This document shows positions 14,063-18,235 of a DNA stretch of 18,235 bases, piece by piece. The notes beneath the pieces were generated by a model that had not been told where the DNA came from, made no database searches, and saw nothing but the letters and a program-made list of their open reading frames with translations. The DNA lies in contig DVIC01000075.1 in the NCBI GenBank assembly GCA_018711545.1, positions 1 to 18,235 of the forward strand, in the 5' to 3' direction. The stretch's first letter is position 1; every line of letters starts with the position of its first letter. This DNA comes from Fimenecus stercoravium. Its GTDB lineage: Bacteria; Bacillota; Clostridia; Oscillospirales; Acutalibacteraceae. A program made the translations under genes and the position numbers.

Positions 14063-14703
14063 TAAACATTTGTGAGTGTGATGGTTTTGCCGGCATACCG
14101 CAGCTTACCCTCTTCAGAGAGGCTTTCCAGCGCACGGTAAACACCCGCACGGCTGACGTTGATCTGGCGGGATAGCTCGGTGACGTTGACATTGCAAAGT
14201 GTACCGTCATCGCCGCAGACGCTTTGCAGATGCGCGAACAGGCGTTCCTCCGCGCTCGGGGCGGTATATGCCTCGATCTTGCGGTTCAGGAAATAAATGC
14301 GCTCCGAAAGATACGTGATATACGCCACGGCAAAATCACGGCTTTGCGCCATCAATGCATCCACGCCCGGTTTTTCGAGAAACAGCACCCGGCAGGCGGT
14401 TTTTGCAATGATCGAATTCACGAACTCCTCGGCGCGGTTATACAGCGTAACTGTACCGAACTGCCCGCCGCGCTTTAGGACGCTGACGGTCACATGGTCC
14501 TTCATCACCCGTGCTTCTCCCCGCAGCAGCACACCGATGCAGCGCGCACGGCTTTCGCGGGAAAAAATCAAGTCGTCTTTTTTGTAAGTATGGACAGATG
14601 CGGCGCTTTCTAACAGCGTGTCAAGCCGGTCGGGCGTCAGCACGGAAAAAATGTCCGCGCACAAAAGCGCAGCCGTACATTCTTTTTTCAATGCTTCCGT
14701 CAT
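14062..14703 (-). CDS. Crp/Fnr-family transcriptional regulator
   Basis: 213 aa; GAGG 7 nt before ATG 14703. Residues about 15-130 form a cyclic-nucleotide-binding-type beta-roll (KKDDLIFSRESRARCIGVLL, RGEARVMKD, GGQFGTVTLY), then a dimerisation helix and a winged helix-turn-helix (about 173-205; VTELSRQINVSRAGVYRALE). The phosphate-binding RxS motif of true cAMP receptors is not evident. Cysteines are at 9, 15, 55, 104, 163 and 170; spacing does not match the FNR iron-sulfur pattern, though a redox or metal role is not excluded. It heads the ABC importer operon and diverges from fucO, so it may control both. A palindrome between its promoter and start suggests autoregulation. Confidence 0.9.
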   Translation of the reverse strand: MTEALKKECTAALLCADIFSVLTPDRLDTLLESAASVHTYKKDDLIFSRESRARCIGVLLRGEARVMKDHVTVSVLKRGGQFGTVTLYNRAEEFVNSIIAKTACRVLFLEKPGVDALMAQSRDFAVAYITYLSERIYFLNRKIEAYTAPSAEERLFAHLQSVCGDDGTLCNVNVTELSRQINVSRAGVYRALESLSEEGKLRYAGKTITLTNV

Positions 14704-14718
14704 ATTTTCGCCTCATTT

Positions 14719-14736
14719 CTGTCTCATATGATACAG
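14719..14736. promoter_or_regulatory. Candidate Crp/Fnr-type operator
   Basis: CTGTCTCATATGATACAG is an 18-bp palindrome with 8 of 9 base pairs symmetric, in the TGT-N10-ACA style used by Crp/Fnr-family dimers. It covers about +1 to +18 of the regulator transcript, between the -10 box and the ribosome site, a position expected for autorepression. No second copy was seen in front of fucO or the lipoprotein gene. Confidence 0.55.
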
Positions 14737-14743
14737 TATTTGG

Positions 14744-14772
14744 AGTATACTATATTTTTATAACGTCGTCAA
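14744..14772 (-). promoter_or_regulatory. Promoter of the Crp/Fnr-like regulator and ABC operon
   Basis: Minus strand: TTGACG (14767-14772), 17-nt spacer, TATACT (14744-14749). Strong match; transcription would start near 14737. Confidence 0.82.
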
Positions 14773-14843
14773 GACAGCAATAGGACTTTATTTCACCCAT
14801 AGGAAATTTTCGGAAAAGTTCATAAAATGTTTGCAAAATCCCC

Positions 14844-14872
14844 TTGTTTTTTCTTGACAGGTTTGATAAAAT
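14844..14872 (+). promoter_or_regulatory. Possible fucO promoter
   Basis: TTGTTT (14844-14849), 17-nt spacer and TAAAAT (14867-14872). A better -35 hexamer, TTGACA, lies at 14854-14859 but has no -10 at proper spacing. A short hairpin (GCGGG 14886-14890 with CCCGC 14898-14902) follows in the leader. Confidence 0.45.
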
Positions 14873-14934
14873 TTTAACGTAAGCTGCGGGGAAATTACCC
14901 GCGCGGCAATAACTGAATCAAAGGAGTGTCCTAT

Positions 14935-16083
14935 ATGGCAAATCGGTTTATTCTCAACGAAACCTCGTATCACGGCAAAGGCGCGATCCAGAGCATTGCA
15001 GATGAGGCGATCGCCCGTGGCTTCAAAAAAGCCTTTCTCTGCTCCGACCCCGATCTTCTGAAGTTCGGCGTTACGAAAAAGGTCACCGATATTCTGGACG
15101 CAAAAGGGCTCGCGTATGAGATCTATTCCGACATCAAGCCCAATCCCACCATTGAAAACTGCCAGCACGGCGTGGATGCGTTCAAGGCTTCGGGCGCGGA
15201 TTATCTGATCGCCATCGGCGGCGGCAGCTCCATGGACACGGCGAAAGCCATCGGCATTGTGGCGGCAAACCCCGAATTCTATGATATCCGCAGCTTGGAG
15301 GGCGTCGCGCCCACCAAGAACAAGGCGATGCCGATCATTGCGGTGCCCACCACGGCGGGCACGGCGGCGGAAGTCACGATCAACTACGTCATCACCGACG
15401 CGGAGAAAAACCGCAAAATGGTTTGTGTGGATGTGCATGACATCCCCGTAGTCGCCGTTGTTGACCCGGATATGATGTCGAGCATGCCCAAGGGCTTGAC
15501 AGCCGCTACCGGCATGGATGCGCTCACCCACGCGATTGAAGGCTATATCACGAAAGGTGCATGGGCGCTTTCCGATATGTTCCACTTAAAGGCTATTGAG
15601 ATCATCTCGAAATCCCTGCGCGGCGCGGTGGAAAACACGGACGAAGGACGCGAAGGCATGGCGCTCGGCCAGTACATCGCGGGCATGGGCTTCTCGAACG
15701 TGGGTCTTGGCATCGTGCACTCCATGGCGCACCCGCTCGGCGCGCTGTATGATACCCCGCACGGCGTGGCGAACGCGATCATCCTGCCGACGGTCATGGC
15801 GTACAACGCCCCCGCGACCGGTGAGAAATATCGGGACATCGCAAAGGCCATGGGCGTTGCGGGCGTGGATGAAATGTCCTTGGAGGATGCGCGCCAGGCG
15901 GCGATCGATGCGGTCCGGCAGCTCTCGCAGGATGTGGGCATCCCCGCCGACCTCAAGGAGATCGTCAAACCCGAGGATTTGGACTTCTTGGCACAGTCCG
16001 CCTACGACGACGCGTGCCGCCCCGGCAACCCGAGAGACACGAGCGTTGCGGAGATCAAGGCACTGTATGAATCGCTGATCTAA
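14935..16083 (+). CDS. fucO: Lactaldehyde reductase / 1,2-propanediol oxidoreductase, iron-containing
   Basis: Reduces lactaldehyde to 1,2-propanediol with NADH, regenerating NAD during anaerobic use of fucose or rhamnose. AAGGAG 8 nt before ATG 14935 sets the start; the product is 382 aa, exactly the length of E. coli FucO, and long stretches match it (VPTTAGTAAEVTINYVITD, ATGMDALTHAIEGYI, MGFSNVGLGIVH, TGEKYRDIA). The iron ligands are D195, H199, H262 and H276, the nucleotide-binding loop is GGGS (95-98), and D38 sits where E. coli FucO has the Asp favouring NAD. The other fucose or rhamnose genes are not in view, so its in vivo substrate could be another small aldehyde. It is a single gene on the plus strand, divergent from the Crp/Fnr-type regulator, with a terminator right after it. 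Confidence 0.93.
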   Translation: MANRFILNETSYHGKGAIQSIADEAIARGFKKAFLCSDPDLLKFGVTKKVTDILDAKGLAYEIYSDIKPNPTIENCQHGVDAFKASGADYLIAIGGGSSMDTAKAIGIVAANPEFYDIRSLEGVAPTKNKAMPIIAVPTTAGTAAEVTINYVITDAEKNRKMVCVDVHDIPVVAVVDPDMMSSMPKGLTAATGMDALTHAIEGYITKGAWALSDMFHLKAIEIISKSLRGAVENTDEGREGMALGQYIAGMGFSNVGLGIVHSMAHPLGALYDTPHGVANAIILPTVMAYNAPATGEKYRDIAKAMGVAGVDEMSLEDARQAAIDAVRQLSQDVGIPADLKEIVKPEDLDFLAQSAYDDACRPGNPRDTSVAEIKALYESLI

Positions 16084-16100
16084 TCGAAATACTGTATACA

Positions 16101-16132
16101 AAAAGCGGTATCGCGTTTGCGATACCGCTTTT
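16101..16132. terminator. Bidirectional terminator between fucO and the degV-family gene
   Basis: AAAAGCGGTATCGC (16101-16114) and GCGATACCGCTTTT (16119-16132) form a perfect 14-bp stem with a GTTT loop. The A and T runs on both sides allow termination of fucO (plus) and of the convergent DegV-family gene (minus), which stops at 16151. Confidence 0.93.
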
Positions 16133-16150
16133 CTTTATGCCCGGTAAATT

Positions 16151-17041
16151 TTACGCGCCGCGCTCGTCACCGAAGAAGAACAGAGCGACCGTGCCGGGGC
16201 CTGTGTGTGCGCCGATGACCGTGCCGATGCTGTTGATCATCACCTTGCCGTCAAGGTTCGGGAAAGTCGCTTCCACACGGTCGGCGACCGCACGGGCATC
16301 CGCTTCGCAGGCGGAATGCGAGATAAAGCATTTGCCGCTGTAATCGCGCCCGCCCTCGGCGTGTTCCACCATTTTCGATACGATCTCATCGATCGCTTTC
16401 ACCTTACCGCGGCATTTCTGGCGCGGGATGAGCTTGCCCTCATTATTGACGTTCAAAAGCGGGCAGATTTTAAGCACCGTACCGAAGAAGCCCGCCACGG
16501 GCGTGACGCGCCCGCCGCGAATGTAGCTTGTCAAGTCCGTCGAAAAGAACCAATGGTGCAGACGCAGCTTATTTTGCTCCAGATAATCGCAGACTTCCTC
16601 GGCGGATTTTCCGCTGTCGCGCAGATCGGCGGCTTTATCCACCAAAAGCCCGTACCCCGAAGAAGCCGCAAGGGAATCGACGATATACAGCTTCGCGTCC
16701 GGATACTTTTCCGTAAGCGTTTCCCGCGCGATGCGCGCCGAGTTTGCAGAGCCCGAAAGCCCGCTCGAAAACGCGATGTGCAGCACTTCCCTGCCCGCTT
16801 TCAAAAATGGCTCGAAGTATTCCACATACTGCTGGACATTGATCTGCGAGGTGGTCGGCTGCGCGCCGTCGGCGATGCGCCGGTAAAACTCGTCAAAGGG
16901 AATGGACTGCCCGAGGTCGTCGAGGTATTCCTTGCCGCCCATTTGAAAATGGAAGCAGGTAAAGTGAATATCGCGTTCCTCAAAATACGACAGCGGCAGA
17001 TCCGCCGTCGAGCAGCAAGATAAAATAAAATCAGATCGCAT
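16151..17041 (-). CDS. DegV-family fatty-acid-binding protein (FakB-like)
   Basis: 296 aa; GGGAG 8 nt before ATG 17041. DegV proteins bind a fatty acid in the cytoplasm and, as FakB, present it to the kinase FakA for phosphorylation and phospholipid synthesis. Visible signatures are the N-terminal STADLP, PTTSQ (about 62-66), AFSSGLSGS (about 89-97), YIVDSLAASSGYG, and the C-terminal GTVIGAHTGPGTVALFF; Thr/Ser residues in the first two contact the fatty-acid carboxylate in FakB. The usual Asp of the opening T-D-S motif appears as Cys here (SCCSTADLP). No fakA is in the window. It follows the GH20 gene by 21 nt and is probably cotranscribed with it. Confidence 0.92.
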   Translation of the reverse strand: MRSDFILSCCSTADLPLSYFEERDIHFTCFHFQMGGKEYLDDLGQSIPFDEFYRRIADGAQPTTSQINVQQYVEYFEPFLKAGREVLHIAFSSGLSGSANSARIARETLTEKYPDAKLYIVDSLAASSGYGLLVDKAADLRDSGKSAEEVCDYLEQNKLRLHHWFFSTDLTSYIRGGRVTPVAGFFGTVLKICPLLNVNNEGKLIPRQKCRGKVKAIDEIVSKMVEHAEGGRDYSGKCFISHSACEADARAVADRVEATFPNLDGKVMINSIGTVIGAHTGPGTVALFFFGDERGA

Positions 17042-17062
17042 GGTTTTGTCTCCCGTTTTGTT

Positions 17063-18235
17063 TTATGTATTTTCTTTCGCGGCGCGGAGCTGTTCGCTGA
17101 TTCGGAACTCCTTGCCGTCGGCACCGAGGTGATAGAGCGGAACGCGTTTGACGTTCCATTTGCGTTTTTCAAGCCGGGAGTAGTACACGCCCGTCTTGCG
17201 CCAATAGGTCTTGAGCCAATCGAGCCGCTTATGGAAATCCTTGTAGCGGCGCAATTCAGGCTTTGTCCACGCGACCTCCGCGACGGCGGCGATGCGCGGG
17301 AACATGGCGAACTGCAGCGCCTGCTCGGAATCGAGCCACTCCGACCAATGCGTACACTCTATGCCGCGCACGCGCTGGTTCGGCTTGCTGAAACCGACCT
17401 TGGATGGCTTAAAGCTGTATGTCTTTTTCAGCGGGATGTTCGCATAAGAAATATCCAGATAGAAAAAGGCGTCCGGCGACAAAATGAAGTCGCGCTTATA
17501 GGATTGCGCACGCACCGCGCTGCGGTTGAACGGGTGCCAGAACTGGCAGATGATGCTTTCGTCAAAGCCGTCGCCGATGCAGTCGTTCCACGCGATGGTG
17601 GTTTTTCCGTATTTCTTGACGATCTCGTTGACGCGGCTCATAAACAGCCCCTGCAGCGCCTTGCCGTCCTTTAAGCCGTTCTCCTCCATAAGCGCGCGGC
17701 ACTTCGGGCATTTTTCCCAGACCTTATGTCCCTTCGACGCCTCGTCGCCGCCGATGTGGAAATATTTGCCGGGAAACAGCGCGCAAAGCTCGCCGAACAG
17801 GGTATCTAAGAAGGCATAGACCTCGTCGTTCCCGGCGCAGAGGATCGTGTCGAAGATCCCGTTCTCACAAGCGACCTCCACCGATTCGCCGAAGCAGGAA
17901 AGCTGCGGATACGCCGCAAGGATCGCCGTGGTGTGCCCGGGGATGTCGAATTCGGGGATCACGTCGATGTGCAGCGACGCGGCGTAAGCCACGACCTCGC
18001 GGATCTCCTCTTGCGTATAGTAGTGGAAATATTCCCCGCCGCGGTGCTCCAGCCCGCAGCCTTCAAAGCCCGCGTATTTGCGCTTCGCGCCGACAGACGT
18101 AAGCTCGGGGAACAGCTTGCTTTCCACGCGGAAGCCCTGGTCGTCGGAAAGGTGCCAGTGCAGCGTGTTGAGCTTGAGCATCGCCATGGAATCGAGCACG
18201 CGCTTCACAATATCCTTGCCGAAGAAATGGCGCGC
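17063..18235 (-). CDS. Beta-N-acetylhexosaminidase, GH20 family; N-terminus outside window
   Basis: The frame runs in from the right edge (the first visible residues include RHFFGKDIVKR) and ends at 17063; 390 residues are visible. It removes terminal GlcNAc or GalNAc from glycans or chitin oligomers by substrate-assisted catalysis. GH20 signatures are clear: LNTLHWHLSDDQGFRVE at the barrel start, VIPEFDIPGHTTA, and FHIGGDEAS with the catalytic Asp-Glu pair, followed by WND and W-rich C-terminal elements (IECTHWSEWLD, AEVAWTK). The catalytic barrel is nearly whole; whether a signal peptide or N-terminal accessory domain exists cannot be seen. No sorting motif or membrane span at the C-terminus. 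Cotranscribed with the DegV-family gene 21 nt downstream. Host mucin or cell-wall glycans are plausible substrates for a gut bacterium (inference). Confidence 0.93.
   Translation of the reverse strand, partial: ARHFFGKDIVKRVLDSMAMLKLNTLHWHLSDDQGFRVESKLFPELTSVGAKRKYAGFEGCGLEHRGGEYFHYYTQEEIREVVAYAASLHIDVIPEFDIPGHTTAILAAYPQLSCFGESVEVACENGIFDTILCAGNDEVYAFLDTLFGELCALFPGKYFHIGGDEASKGHKVWEKCPKCRALMEENGLKDGKALQGLFMSRVNEIVKKYGKTTIAWNDCIGDGFDESIICQFWHPFNRSAVRAQSYKRDFILSPDAFFYLDISYANIPLKKTYSFKPSKVGFSKPNQRVRGIECTHWSEWLDSEQALQFAMFPRIAAVAEVAWTKPELRRYKDFHKRLDWLKTYWRKTGVYYSRLEKRKWNVKRVPLYHLGADGKEFRISEQLRAAKENT

Noticed and set aside
12775..14175. 466-aa plus-strand open frame over the lipoprotein and permease genes
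   Set aside because: It is antisense to a well-supported lipoprotein gene with signal peptide and ribosome site; its product is Arg/His-rich and low in recognisable motifs, typical of a shadow frame in GC-rich DNA.
14062..14703. Calling the Crp/Fnr-type protein an FNR iron-sulfur oxygen sensor
   Set aside because: The N-terminal cysteines (9 and 15 only) do not form the C-x2-C-x5-C cluster pattern of FNR.
14788..15585. 265-aa minus-strand open frame opposite fucO
   Set aside because: Opposite a full-length FucO with all iron ligands; it runs through the fucO promoter and ribosome site, so it is a shadow.

Overview
The window looks like a chromosomal segment of a Gram-positive, fairly GC-rich anaerobe of the Clostridia, probably in the Oscillospiraceae/Ruminococcaceae range. 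This is inferred from gene content: a lysyl-tRNA synthetase with a C-terminal Trbp111-type domain, greA-lysS adjacency, an ftsE-ftsX-M23-S41 cluster, Shine-Dalgarno sites of the AAGGAG type, sigma-A-like promoters, DegV and a fermentative FucO. No tRNA, rRNA, CRISPR array or complete insertion sequence was seen. Almost everything is on the minus strand; fucO is the only convincing plus-strand gene.

Layout from left to right. 1-1103 holds an AT-richer, incomplete gene for a protein of five tandem zinc-ribbon repeats, a family linked to mobile and accessory DNA. 1104-1356 is a boundary with a strong hairpin and an unusual four-half-site repeat. 1357-3884 is a greA-lysS operon (transcribed greA then lysS) with a perfect consensus promoter. 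3881-4651 is an unrecognised gene squeezed between the terminator of the next operon and the greA promoter; its stop codon lies in the greA -35 box.

4699-9167 is a cell-division and cell-wall operon transcribed ftsE, ftsX, M23 peptidase, S41-like protein. It has overlapping coding ends, its own promoter, and a perfect match to the WalR (YycF) direct-repeat consensus across its -35. The M23 enzyme keeps its zinc ligands, has a PcsB/CwlO-like coiled coil, and is the likely hydrolase controlled by FtsEX. The S41 protein has lost both catalytic residues (Ser to Gly303, Lys to Asn328) and is predicted to be a pseudoprotease. This module is the most interesting part of the window.

9286-10371 is a CdaR/PucR-type regulator with repeats at its promoter. 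10655-11583 holds two translationally coupled, paralogous membrane-anchored proteins that share a C-terminal His/Cys motif. 11680-14703 is a Crp/Fnr-type regulator followed by a NitT/TauT-type ABC importer (lipoprotein, permease, ATPase) of unknown substrate; a near-perfect palindrome between the regulator's promoter and start codon suggests autoregulation. Divergent from it is fucO (14935-16083), ended by a bidirectional terminator that also serves a GH20 hexosaminidase-DegV pair (18235-16151), whose first gene runs off the right edge.
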